Source: Dryocosmus kuriphilus
Taxonomy: Eukaryota; Arthropoda; Insecta; Hymenoptera; Cynipidae
NCBI GenBank assembly: GCA_038277395.1
Contig: CM076192.1
Coordinates: 128,431,366-128,495,365, forward strand
Direction: 5' to 3'
DNA length: 64,000 nt
The notes below the pieces were generated by a model. The model saw only the letters and a program-made list of their open reading frames with translations, did not search any database and was not told the origin of the DNA. Positions 22,248 through 33,977 of this stretch are shown here, one piece after another. The translations under genes and the position numbers were made by a program. Within the stretch, counting starts at the first letter, position 1; every line of letters starts with the position of its first letter.

Positions 22248-24535
22248 CGTCTTGAAATTGTTGCTGACTCTATTCAACGTATCTCTATAAACGAATGTGC
22301 GAATGCTGTGGGAAAGCTCGTCAGTCAAAACAGTATTAGATTTACTTCTAGAATCTCCAATGGAAAATTATGTATATTTCTAGATATTAAACATACTGCC
22401 GATGCCTTCAGAGAAAAGTTAACGACTATCAATATAGGTGAACACACTGTAGAATTACGACCTTTGATAACTCGTAATAAGCGGTTAATTTTATGTAACG
22501 TATACATCCATCCTGGCAGTGTTTCAAGTTTGCCAGAATCCATCCAAGTAACTTACGATGACACCTCTTGCTGGATTTACTTGTCTACTGATACTCTAAC
22601 GTGCTTCTTATGTAAACAATCAGCACATATTGCAAAGGAATGCAATACCGTCCACCCAGATTCTGCCAAAATGTTGTCCAATCCGACAAAGCACCATCTA
22701 CCGAAATCCCAGACCAGCTCAATGATAACGCTTTAAACCTTCAAAGATCCAAGTTTCCTCTTCTGCGACCGACAGGCCCTGAAACCATGGAAGGCGTGGA
22801 CTCCTTGACGGCAGGATCTAAACGTCCACACTCTACTAGCTCTTCCTATAAAAATTCGTTAATCCTATCAAACACGGAACGGAATCTTGAAAACAAAAAC
22901 TCCAAAAACGCTGAGGAAACTTTTCAGAAAGTGAAATCAAAGAAAAGGAAGAAGAAAAGTGAATCTTCTACAAATGAAAAAGCTACAGTTCAGATGAAAT
23001 GCTAGGTCTAGTAAAAATAACTCTTGAAGAACTACCAGAGAAATACATTCTTAACTACTTACAGTTTAAAAGCTTCGTTGACAAGGCTACAGAAGCCCCA
23101 AATTCAGCTCTTATTTCCAAAGAATGTACTGACAATATCTGAGCTTTAATAACGATGATGAAAAAGTTGCAACAGAGCTTGGCAGAGCGAGTAGCAAAAA
23201 TCAGATGCAATAAAATCGTCAACAAACTTCAAAAATTTATGGCAGGTGACGAAAACACTAACTTTGATGAAGAGTTACTGTCCATTTCGGAAGAAAACGA
23301 ATACAACGACACGAAATCTATTCTAATAGCTTTGAAAATGGTTCAGTGGAACCTACAAGGCTTCCATCTTCGACCCGAATTACTGAAATTATTAATTAAA
23401 GATCAATTTCAATGTATATTATGCTTACAAGAAACAAATTTCAAAAATTCATTTAGTGCACCACTTCGCAGTTTTACTCCCGTTTTCAAAAATCGCCCAA
23501 ATAAAAATTTTTTCAGTGGAGGTGTAGCAATGTACATCAAAAGTGATATACTTTTTGAGGAAGTGCAACTCAATACTAATCTTGAAGCTGTCGCCTTGTC
23601 TATCCTTACACCATTAAGATATGCATTTGCAATATATACATTCCAACTCGATATGGAATAAGTCTTCTTGAGCTCAGGCGACTTATTAATCTACTCACCA
23701 AGCCACGTATCTTGTTAGGAGATTTTAATAGCCATAAAACGCTCTGTGGCTTAAACCACACTGCCGCTAGAGGCAGGTTAATCGAACAGTTATTATATGA
23801 ACCTGACCTAGTCCTTCTAAATAATAATCAACATATACATTTTAATATCTCGAGTGCTACGTTCAGCTGTATCTATTTATCGATATGCAGGGCCTGCTTA
23901 GCTCGAAATATAAATTAGGAAGTCTCTGAAGGCCTTTAGAAAAGTGATCATTTCCTAATAAAGATAGAAATTCAAAATTCTCAACCAACCCTGTACAATT
24001 ATACAACAAGATGGAAGTTTAAATCAGCTGATTGGTATAAATTCCATACGCAGTTGGATATTAAAATAACAGTCTTAAGATCAACTTCAGCAGAAAATAA
24101 AGAATAAATTGATAATAAAGTTAATGCACTGGTAAATACTATTACAGAGGTAGCGGGTGAATCTATACCTAAAGCAGCCTTTCAAACATCAAATCACCAA
24201 GCACCCTGGTGGAACCCAGCAGTGTAGGAAGCACTCAAACAAAAGAAGCACGCTTATAATGTCTATAAAAGACATGAGACACTCGAAAATAAAATTGAAT
24301 TTAAGAAACTTCGAGCCAATTCGCGGAAGATAAATAAGCAGAGTAGCAGAAGTTCCTGGATCCACTATACTTCTTCTCTTAAATATAACACTCCAAGCTC
24401 AGCGGTATGGAAAAAGATAAACATAATCGAGGAAAGTCATCCACTGTCCGAATCACTACCTTACTAAAAGCTGATGGTAATATTGCAACTGATTCCAAAC
24501 AAATTGCTGACGAGCTAGCGGACAACTAGCCACGA
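22248..24535 (+). mobile_element. Jockey-type LINE fragment: gag-like ORF1 and endonuclease, no reverse transcriptase
   Basis: Gag-like ORF1 is read from about 22,250 and has a CCHC zinc knuckle, CFLCKQSAHIAKEC, at 22,602-22,643. A frameshift near 22,690 moves the remainder to 22,7xx-23,005. The endonuclease begins with VQWNLQGFHL near 23,340, then LQET near 23,428 and LLGDFNSH near 23,715, with a frameshift around 23,660. A linker region reading WWNPAV and VWKKI follows to about 24,535, where homology stops before any reverse transcriptase. The fragment abuts the gypsy scrap on its left, so both ends are truncated. Confidence 0.75.
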
Positions 24536-26356
24536 GTCTCATGAGAAACCAAATAGACATAGTCACACAAAATTTGTTTATCCTAAATTAACATATTAAA
24601 CATACTTAGCATATTTAAATATTTACTTACTTACTTAAAACATAATTAAATTACATAGGAAACATATAGTGGCATTGAATGTACATATTGGCTGTAAACT
24701 AGTGTAATTGTTATTATTTTATAATTACTATTTGAGTAAATTTTTATTAATTTAATTATTTATACGCTTTTGAGTTCACTTAAATTGAGATTATTATTGT
24801 TATTATTAACAATAATAAAATAATTATAATTCATTTTAATAATTAATTATATTAATAAATATAAGGAAAAAATTTGATTATATAAATGGATAAAATAATT
24901 TTTCTCTTTTTATGTAAGGATTGACAAAAAATATTTCTGAGAACTAACAGTTTTCGTAAATAATTAAGTCAAACTTCAGTGTTACATTTAATGTTTTAAA
25001 TTCATTACAAAATTATATCTTATCCATATCTAAAAACAAGTTTCTCAAAACATCGCAAAAACATAATTTTAAAATAGTTAGAGCTTAGAAAAATCCTTTA
25101 ATCACAAATCTTAAGCCTGAGAGAAAGAAGACTTTCATTTTTGTTTTAATATTTCAATGCCTACTATTATTATTAATATTATAATTAAATAAACTAGAAA
25201 GGAGAAATTACTACAAAAAAATACTGAAATGCGAAAGTCATGACATCAGAAAATTGCCGAGAAGGAAATTTCCAAAGTGGAAAATTTCCGACAGTTTATA
25301 CTATTACCGAAATTTATAGTTCCACAATTTAAAAACTTAAAAATTTCTTTTAATAAACATTAATTGTTGTTTAATTAAAAAAATTGTTTTCAACCGACGT
25401 TTATTAAATAAAAATATTCTGTCGGGAATTTTCCAGTTCGGGTATTCTCTAATGACGGGAATTTTATACATCGGTATTTTTTTTGTCGGCAATTTTACAG
25501 TGTCGGGAATTTTATTTTTTTGGATTTTGCAATCATCCATGCAATAATATTAGTTAATAGGAATGAGTATTATTTTCAAAAATTAATTTTATTTTCCGTG
25601 CTATTTACTTTATTTAGTAATAATAATAATAATAATGTTTGGAATTTTTTTTTTATTTTAAGTTAGTCTTTTTTTTCTCAAACGTAAAACTTAATATTTA
25701 AGGTTTTTTAAATATGAAATAATTTTAAATATTTAGAATACGATGCTATACATACTTCTTATAAAAATTATTTTAGAAAATGAATTCTAAAGTTTGTTCC
25801 TTAAAATTAAAGAAAATTTACTGATTTAAATTCACTTATTTTAAAATTAGATATTATTTCTTCTAAGCAAACTTTAGATATGAATAACCTATAATTTTTA
25901 AAGTTTAGTGTTTAATAATTTTAGGCTGATAAATATAATATTGAATTTTGGCTCAATTACTTCCGAAAATTGTAATTTTTATAAATATTCTTATTTAATC
26001 CTGACACAAAAGGAGAAAAATTAGATTCTCTCCTTATATACATGAAACGCTTCCTTAGTAAATTTTATGAATAATAGTTATAATTAATTCCAGTCATTTT
26101 ATAATTTCTATGTGTCAGTATTAATAACTAGATAATAAAATAAAAAAATATATATATGATGAATGTATTTTTTAAATAACTCAATTTTATTTCGTTTCTC
26201 GTCCTTTCTAATTTGATTAGTAACAATAATCATAATACTTATTGAATTTTTTGAATCTCAAAATAAAAATCATTTTTCACTTAGAAGCTTAAGATTTAAG
26301 ATTTAAGACTCTTCCTTAAGGCTTCAGTCATTTTTCATTTTATTTCAAATAGTTTT
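24536..26356. repeat. AT-rich modules in head-to-head arrangement
   Basis: Bases 24,720-25,130 match 54,190-54,440 in forward orientation and carry the landmark AAATCTTAAGCCTGAGAG near 25,108. Bases 25,640-26,350 hold the same landmarks reversed: CTTAATATTTAAGG near 25,690 and CTTAAGATTTAAGATTTAAG near 26,287, about 590 apart. Between them, 25,410-25,530 repeats GTCGGGAATTTT-like words about every 17-30 bases. The minus-strand frame at 25,337-25,540 is a translation of that minisatellite. I see no gene. Confidence 0.6.
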
Positions 26357-26370
26357 AGTATTAAAATTAC

Positions 26371-28183
26371 GGCTTCCGTTTCCGGCGCTGAGAGTGATGG
26401 GACGGGTGTAGGAATTTGAGCGATCGTTTTGGCTTTAGAGGTGAATAAGTATTGTGTGGGGTGAGAAAAAAGGGGTGTGAGCAGAGTTATGGCAGTTGGT
26501 ATGTGGGAGGAATGAGTGGAAGGGTCGCGGAAGGTGGAAGAAAGGAAAAAGTGAAAGGCAATGGTGCATGCTGAAGAGTGAGGTTAGGTTTTAAGTTAGT
26601 TAGTTAGTTAGTTTGTTTGGTGGACAGGGAGTAGGGTAGTGAAGTTGTACGAGACTGGGAAGACGGATGGTGAAGTAAGGTCTGGTTATTGTTAATTACT
26701 ACTGTCTTTTTGCGTGAAGATATTGCGCAGGATAAAGGGTTGGCGAGGGTAGCGTGGGGAGTAGAGCGAGAGGTTTATAAGTGGGTAAGGTAGGAGAGTA
26801 GCAGGCCACAGGGTAACAGGCCGATTACGAGGAGACCAAGGCAACAGAACGCTAGAGGGCAATACTTGCCCTAAGAAGGGAATTAGAGACTGGACCCAGT
26901 GTGCAATGAATGAAGTGGCGAGCCAGGCGGGCGGAACTAGTGGGGGCGACGCAGAGAGGTTAGAGTTTTGTAAGTCAACTGGTAAGATGTTAAAGTCAAG
27001 TATTGCCATGGATAAGGCTATAGATAAGACAAAAGGCACAATGGAAAATATGTTCCGAGAATTAGAGAAGGTACTGAGTAGAGGGCTAGCGGAAGAAAAG
27101 GAACATGGACGGTGAACAGAGGGAATAGTCATAAAGATAAAAGAGAAATGGGAAAAATTCTGGAAGAAAGATAAAGAAAAAGTGTGGCAAAAATTAGAGA
27201 GGATAGAGGAGGGACAGAGAAAAAAGCAGGAAGAGGGGAGAAAGGTAATATGGCAGGTAGAAGAGAGGGTACCTAACTTAGAATGCAGAGCTGAGCGTCA
27301 GGAGAATCGCAAGGAGTTAGGTAGTGGGGACGGGGAAGAGGGAGATGTGAACTTGGGAGAGGAGAATGAGAGAATGAAAAGTAGAGTACGTGTGTTGGAA
27401 AGGAAAATGGAGGGGTTTGAAAGGGAAGAGAAAAGGATAAATATCGTTATAAAAGGATTGCAAGTAGAAAGCGAAACGGGAAAGAAGGAGGTAGAGAAAC
27501 TTTTGAGGGGCATAGGGGCAAATGCCAGGGTGCAGGAGATAAAGGGGTTGGACAACAAGACAGGAGAGAAAGCGAGGATGTACGTAGTCAAGCTGGGAAG
27601 TGAAGTGGAGAGGAGAGAGGTAATGAGGAAAAAGAAGGTGCTTAGGGGAAGAAAAGAAAGAATTGATGAAGATATGACATGCAGGGAGAGAAGGAAAAGA
27701 TGGTTAATAGGAGAGAGGGCTTGGCAGGAGAGGAGAAAAGGGAATAGAGTTTGTTTTGGGAGAGACATGTCACAAGGTCGAAGGGGAGCAGAGGTGACTA
27801 AGAACAGAGTAGAAGCTTCGCGGTTTGCGAACGAGATAAGAGGAAGAATGTGGGGAGAAGGGAAAGAGAGTGCGAAAAAGGGATTAAAGTAGTTTTTTGG
27901 AATGTGCTAGGGATGGATGAAGAAATTGGAAAGGCTGAGAGCTGAGAGTCAGTAGAGTCGAGGATTAATGTACCATCAATAGAATGGAAATGGCGAGAGG
28001 AAACGGAAGCCCAAGTTCTTGAGCGGCAATGGGTGGAATTAGATTAAAGATTAAGAAGTTATGTATATTTATGATAAGGTATAGGAATAAGTATTTGTAA
28101 AATCTTTGCTGGATGTAAAGATGTGATGGTTATGTAATGACTCTCAAACCCGTAAAAGGGAGAGAGTATAAATAAACGAACGA
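26371..28183 (+). mobile_element. Internally deleted LINE keeping ORF1 and 3' end (HAL1-like)
   Basis: It starts GGCTTCCGTTTCCGG, exactly like the LINE at 16,670, and ends with the same CTCAAACCCGTAAAAGGGAG hairpin and an AACGAACGA tail. Flanks AGTATTAAAATTA (from 26,357) and AGTATTACAATTA (28,184-28,196) form a 13-bp target duplication with one mismatch. Between the ORF1 stop at 27,892 and the 3' region only the first residues of an endonuclease (VVFWNVLGM) remain before a join near 27,930. All reverse-transcriptase sequence is missing. At 1.8 kb this is an ORF1-only derivative of the same family. Confidence 0.85.
26906..27892 (+). pseudogene. LINE ORF1 protein, almost intact (one stop)
   Basis: Two open stretches, 26,906-27,115 and 27,182-27,892, lie in the same frame. 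They are separated only by a TGA at 27,113-27,115 and a short open gap, giving about 328 codons in all. The second stretch (236 codons from its Met at 27,182) has a charged coiled coil of about 90 residues. The compact RNA-binding-like domain follows, beginning RINIVIKGLQ and including ARMYVVKLGSEVERREV. A basic tail ends it. The protein would be expected to coat RNA. It shows much less damage than ORF1 of the full-length element, which could mean youth or past selection. Confidence 0.75.
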
Positions 28184-28787
28184 AGTATTACAATTATTTT
28201 TTAATATCAATTATAAAGTTTGTCCCTTAAAATAGAAAAATTATTTATATTAATAAAAATATTCAATAAAAGGTAATTAATATGGATTATATTCTCTTAT
28301 TTTAGAATTAGATATTATTTTTGAAAAAAGTTATTTAAGCATAAATAACATATAACTTTGAATAATTTTAGAATGTTAAATGTGTTGAATGAAATTTTGA
28401 TTTTTGACTCATTAATTTCGAAAAACTTAATTTCTATAAATATTTTAAATTGATCCTGATATAAGAAAATTAATTCACCTTTGTACGTACTTAAAACTTT
28501 TCCTGATTATTTTCCTTATATTACTTTTCCTTATATAAAATATTTGCGATACGTATTGTAGTCGAATGATACGTTATAACTTTTGTACAAGTTTGTATTA
28601 TAAGATGATGTTACTTTCCTGTCTCATAAGCTAAATTTTTGAAATTTCGCGCTATTTTCATATAGTTCATCGGTTGAGCGATGGCGGCTTTAAATAGCAA
28701 AGTCCTTTTCAACGCGCGTCCAAAGCGGACTCCGCAAACTCCAAATTTAGTGATTCCTCGCAATGTCTTAGAGATTTTTTTGAATTT
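28184..28787. other. AT-rich module remnant, no gene
   Basis: The left part (28,198-28,480) resembles the reverse-orientation AT module at 25.78-26.02 kb (phrases TTAGAATTAGATATTATTT and AACTTTGAATAATTTTAG). The right part is GC-richer and continues into the unknown gene. The plus-strand frame at 28,681-28,863 overlaps that gene and looks like a shadow. Confidence 0.45.
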
Positions 28788-29237
28788 TCAGATGTCCGAT
28801 TGGGATGTTCCACTCGAGCTTGCTTCACTTGGCTTGCTATATGATTCTAAACTTGAACAATAGACAGGGCCACGTGGCACTACTGCACACAAATGCTTGT
28901 CAAGTGGATAATTCTCTCGGCGAAAATGAAATCCCACTTCTGGGGGAACGTACTTGAAATCGTCAGCTGTAAAGCATTGGTGGTTTGGTAGACATACTTC
29001 AGCGTACACTGGACCGTGAGGGCCATCAGGAGTACGAGGTCCACCAGGGGGAGTAGGATCATGATCTGGAGGTCGATTTACGGGTGCAAGAATATAGGCA
29101 TAATGTGTGTCATTCATTCGTATAAAAGCGGCACATATCAGTACATCACGCGCGTTACCACAATGACGCATCCACCCAGGTATTCCGTGCCCGCAGTCTC
29201 CACCGATACTGTTTTCGAAAATAGACAGATCCGCCAT
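28788..29237 (-). CDS. Unknown 149-residue protein or terminal exon
   Basis: I do not recognise this product. From the Met at 29,237 it has 149 residues: an N-terminal part with SIGGDCGHGIPGW, a Pro/Gly/Asp-rich stretch at about residues 52-76, and a Ser-rich C-terminal tail. Seven cysteines occur, at about 15, 26, 35, 82, 88 and two nearer the C-terminus. There is no signal peptide or membrane segment. The frame stays open upstream of the Met to a TAA at 29,349-29,351 (37 more codons, no other Met), so it may instead be a last exon. Codon and base use differ from the AT-rich surroundings. No transposon motif is visible. Confidence 0.4.
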   Translation of the reverse strand: MADLSIFENSIGGDCGHGIPGWMRHCGNARDVLICAAFIRMNDTHYAYILAPVNRPPDHDPTPPGGPRTPDGPHGPVYAEVCLPNHQCFTADDFKYVPPEVGFHFRRENYPLDKHLCAVVPRGPVYCSSLESYSKPSEASSSGTSQSDI

Positions 29238-29351
29238 TCTTATGCGAATGCTGTTTGACTGCGTGAGCCTAAATCCATCTGCACCTAATTTTGTAAAACA
29301 AAATTCATGTTTATGAAGTTTTTCAACATCCGTATATAACTCAAACTCTTA

Positions 29352-29816
29352 ACTTAGAACTCTAGAACTCAACCCAGTGTTTGACACGTTACCAGTCAAA
29401 AGTAACACGTTACCCTTACCGCCACTACCTAAAAATTTGTAACGTGCTACCTGGATAATAATAAATACCATAAATAAATATATAGTAAATATAATTTGGA
29501 GACTAATGAAAGAGAACTTAAAAATAACTACCGAATATAAAACAAAACAAAAAAGGAAATTGTTGAAAAAACAAATTAACGAATTATAAACTTTACGATA
29601 TTTAAAATAGCAGGCTTTTAATTATCGAAACATAAAAATCCGAAATTTTCAAATTCCTTAATTTTCTTGAAAGATTTAACATTTCGGCAATTTTAAATTT
29701 CGGAGATAGAAATCTTTAGAAGAAATTAAGAATTAGCTAATTTTTTAATTTTTTAATTGTATAGTTCTAAATTAGATAATTCGGCAAATTTTAATTTCGG
29801 ATATACTTAAATAAAT
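29352..29816. other. Spacer with GTAACGTG words, then AT-rich repeat
   Basis: Bases 29,375-29,455 hold GACACGTTACC, AACACGTTACCC and GTAACGTGCTACC, three versions of one near-palindromic word upstream of the unknown minus-strand frame. From about 29,490 the text resembles 30,650-30,950 (GAGACTAA...CTTTTAATTATCGAAA), an internal repeat at the edge of copy B. Confidence 0.45.
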
Positions 29817-31306
29817 AATAAATGAATAATTTATTTGTCCATTTTCTAATTCACTAATCTTATATTAAAATTCTTAAGTTTAGTAATTCATCTATTAAAA
29901 GTTTCGAGAATTTAACAAATTTAGGGAAAATTAATGATAATGAGTTCGTTAGTAATTTGTTGAAATCTGTAAAATTCTCTTTAAATACTTGTACTTCGTT
30001 AAAATTAATTGAAATAGGAATAAGTCATTTGAAACTTATTGAAATCATTGAGATAATGGAGATTACATAAAATTCTTAAAAGCTTATAATATTCCTTGAG
30101 TTCCTTAAAACTTCTTGAAACCTTCAAAATTATACAAAATATAAAAAAGTTAAGTTTAATACTTTATTTTAAATTAACGAAAAGTTTAGACAGTTTGTTT
30201 TTTGAATTGAAAATGTTTTAGAGTTCAGAATTACACTGTTATTATTTATAAGCCACAACCTTTGAAAAAAATTTATATTTTCTCTAATAATTCAAGTTCA
30301 TTTTAAAAGCCACCAGTCAAATTACGTATTTTTCATAATTTTATTAAAAGCCTTAGCAAACTTTTCAAATATTTTCATCTTCTTTTAATTGCTTGAATTA
30401 TTTGAGTTCTAGAAATCCGTTGAAATCTTCTAAAATATCGTATTATCCCTTAATATTTTTAAATACCCTAAAACCTTTCAAATATATAAAGGTCATAGGA
30501 AATCCTTTAAAGCTTATGGAATCTTTAAAATTCCTTGCAATCTTTGAAAACAAGCCAAAATTTTTTAACATCCCTTGAAATTTGTTAAACCTCTTGAAAA
30601 TCTTTTCAGCCTTAGAAATTTTTTGAAACTCTTTGAAAATTTTTAAATCTGAGACTAACGAAAAGTAGCTAAAAAATAAGTACTGAATATAAAAATCAAC
30701 AAAAAGCATAATGATCGAAAATACAAATTAACGAGTCATAAAATTTAAGAAAGTTAAAATAACAAGCTTTTAATTATCGAAATGTAAAAATCCCGGATTT
30801 TCAAATCTTCAAATTCATTAATTTTTTTTAACAATTCGTAAATTTAATATTTCGGCAATTTTAAATTTCGGAAATTTAATAATTTAGGGGCAGCTAATAA
30901 CTAGTTAAAATTCCTCACTTGTATAGTTCGTAAATTAAATATCTCTTCCAATTTTAATTTCGGATGTTTTAAAATGTTTTATTTGTACAATTCGAAATTT
31001 TTATTTGTCGATAGTTAAGAACCTTGTTATTTTAAATTTTGTAAATTTTTATAATTCGACAATTTGCATTTTCGATAATTTCCTTTTTTCTTTGTATGAA
31101 TATACAATATTTATATTTCTCATCAGCATTTTCTATATAATTTAATTTAATAAATAATAAGGAAACTTTTAATTATAGAATCTAAAAGTACCAGCAATCG
31201 CGGTTAAAATTATGACTCGAACTTAAATTTAAATTTTACTTTAATAGCGAAATTAGCGAAAAGTTCAAATTTAATTTCTGCGTCTTATCTTTTTCTTAAG
31301 TATCCT

Positions 31307-31355
<49 letters not shown>

Positions 31356-31874
31356 CAATAATATATTTTTTAATAATTTTTTTAAATAATATATGCGGTA
31401 TTTATTTTTTCCTGCATTCTTCTCTAGCCTCATAATATTATTTATTGTCGATTATTAACTAATTAATTATGCTCTGCAATGTTAGTTCCAGAAACTTTAA
31501 ATTTTAGCAATTTTGAATTTCGTAGGTTTAATAATTAGGCTATTTTAAACTTCAAAAAACATAGCAAATTTAGGGAAAATTAAAGATTCGTAAATTTGAA
31601 AATTCGATAAGTGTGTTCGTAAATATAATAATTCGACAAATTTTATTTGCAGATATTCTTTAGTTCGTTATTCGTATAATTCGGGATTATTATTCTTTGA
31701 CAATAATTAAAGGCTTGCTTTTTCAAATTTCGTACATTTTATAGTGTTTATAGAATGTTCATAGTGCCAGTTAATAATTTGTGTCAAATGGAGTGAAGGG
31801 AGGGACTAGTGGAACGCTGGGGTTAGATTCTTCCTGTTGATATTAAAATTAATTAACTCAACATGTATTTGTTC
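29817..31874. other. AT-rich leader of copy B, no gene
   Basis: Equivalent of 1-2,190, including a (TA)n tract of about 40 bases at 31,312-31,351. A frame at 30,393-30,578 repeats the one at 645-830 with changes and looks like repeat translation. Confidence 0.6.
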
Positions 31875-32850
31875 GAATTCAAATGCGCTCAAATGCACCA
31901 CCAGAAAATTTCACATACAGTTATAATTGCGCCAGCTCCGAGCACATTAAACCTCACGAAAGCTGTGACTAAACACAAACTCTAATTTCTTAAAATTTGC
32001 ATGAAATAAGATAGAAACAGACAACCTGGGCTAAGTTTCAAATGCGCTCAAATATGCCAGTGTTTAAAAAAATCTTAATCCCATAGAATTATATAAATTG
32101 CATGCCCATTCGGGGGTTGAGGACACGGTGTCCATACCTCTGCATATAATGAACATAATTAAACTGTTCTAACGTATTTTCAAAATGCTTCAAATGCGCT
32201 CAAATGCACCATCAACAAATGTTCAGATACACTGGTAAATGTTCAGATATTAGCAAAATTTTACTACTTAAAAGGACGATCCAAAATAAACTAAAAATTT
32301 TTTGTAATTAAATGAAATTATATCGCAAGAAGCTATTCGCAGGAGCTTCAAATTTGCTCAAATGCACTTATTTAAAAAAATTTCTAATGCCATATAACAC
32401 CGGATTTTCATGCACATCCGGTAGTGGGGTTAGTGACACGGTGTCTATGTCGCCCATTCAAATTGACATGAAGAGACTGTGCTTGCGTACTTCTATTGCA
32501 ATTCAAATGCGCTCAAATGCACCAACAAGGAAATTAATGCAGTTCTATTGCACGACAGCTATCGCGCTACTGGTGTACATATCAACATTTCGGAATGGCA
32601 CTTGCACCATTCGCATCTTTCTCAAACGGGCTTAAATGCGCTTGTTTAAAAATACCCTAATGCCATACAACATCGATTTTTGCATGCACATTGGATGGGT
32701 GAGTTGGGGGTAGTGACACGGTATTTATATCTCCCATTCTAATTGACATGACGAGATTGTGCTTGCGTGTCTTCGTTGCAATTGCATGCACTCAAATCCA
32801 CCTACTACGGCAATGCTTGTACAGATGTATGATTTGGTACCACTAAAAAT
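31875..32850. repeat. 155-bp tandem satellite, seven units (copy B)
   Basis: The landmark occurs at 31,881, 32,040, 32,192, 32,350, 32,505, 32,634 and 32,784, with spacings of 159, 152, 158, 155, 129 and 150. Copy A has five units, so this array has gained two, or A has lost two, in the region 32.4-32.8 kb. The 107-codon frame at 32,312-32,635 spans the units and is not kept elsewhere. Confidence 0.85.
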
Positions 32851-33408
32851 AAATTGTCATATCAAATGGCAAGGCGAGAATGATCAACTAAATGAATAGA
32901 AGCGAATTTACCTAACTTCGTTAATATGTGTATCATTATTTTTTAATTCAAAAATTTGTCTTTGAAGTACTTTAGAATTGCGCAATTAAAATGTTATTTT
33001 CAAAAGAGGGGGGAGGGGAGTTAACGTGTCATCAACATTCCCACCGTAACTCCGCTAATAACACCCTTGGTCTTGTAGCGCAGAATGCTTAATTGGTGCT
33101 GCATTTCGGTGAATTTGTGGCGCATTTCAATCCATACGGCGGATAAACTTCGAATTTCAGTAATGGGTGGAAGGGGGCGGGGCAGTGACACGAACCTGAA
33201 CACAAAAGAGATTACCGAAATGGAAATCTAGTACAGGCTTTTCACAACACGCTTTTAATTGGAATCATGATTTTAATTTTGAGTTTAAGGATATTATAAT
33301 ACTGGCAAAAGAAGAAGATTCTTTTAAGCAGGTAATTTAAAATCTATTTTCATAAATAAATTTCATAATATTTCAATCAATTTACGGTATTAAACTTTAA
33401 ATATTAAC

Positions 33409-33770
33409 CAAAAGACCACGAACGTTTGTTAAGGAAAAGTGGTTTCGGTTAATTTTGTTGAATATTTGAAATGTTACTTATCTCAACGTCCTGAACAAAA
33501 GTCTCTAACTTTTGATCCGGACGTTGAGTTACGTAACACATAACAAAATCAGCCGAATTAACCGAAGCCACTTTCCCAAGTAAGAGTCAAGCAAGTCGAG
33601 GCAATATCCAATGATACTGTCTTCAGCGGGCCTTATCTCGGAATCCGGGGGGTTTTCGGGTTTGCGCACAAAGAGATATTTGTTCAGGACACTGAGATAC
33701 TTAACATATAAACAATTCAACAAAATTAACTGTAACCACTTTTCTTTGAGAAGCGTGCGTGGTCCTTTGT
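33409..33770. mobile_element. Hairpin MITE, copy B, rearranged
   Basis: Equivalent of 3,443-3,825. The left arm is present only to about 33,508. An inverted repeat of the left terminus follows (33,509-33,573), and then the right arm, ending with GTGGTCCTTTG. The rearrangement suggests hairpin-mediated breakage or gene conversion after duplication. Confidence 0.6.
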
Positions 33771-33977
33771 GAAGACATTTGAAAGTAGTCTAATTTTTTC
33801 ATCATTCTGGACTGCAGTGAACTGTGTTTACATCGCCTGTGCTTTTCGCGCTTTCCTAATTTGTGCTTGGTTAGGATAAAACCTTGTTGTTATATGTCCT
33901 TGTAAACAAATGTAAAAGGGAGGGACGTTTAGGTAATTTCTTGGTTTCTATTTCTCATCGTCGTGAAAATCACCATT

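Noticed and set aside
28681..28863. Plus-strand frame of 60 codons overlapping the unknown minus-strand frame
   Set aside because: Short, antisense to the longer frame, and without recognisable content.
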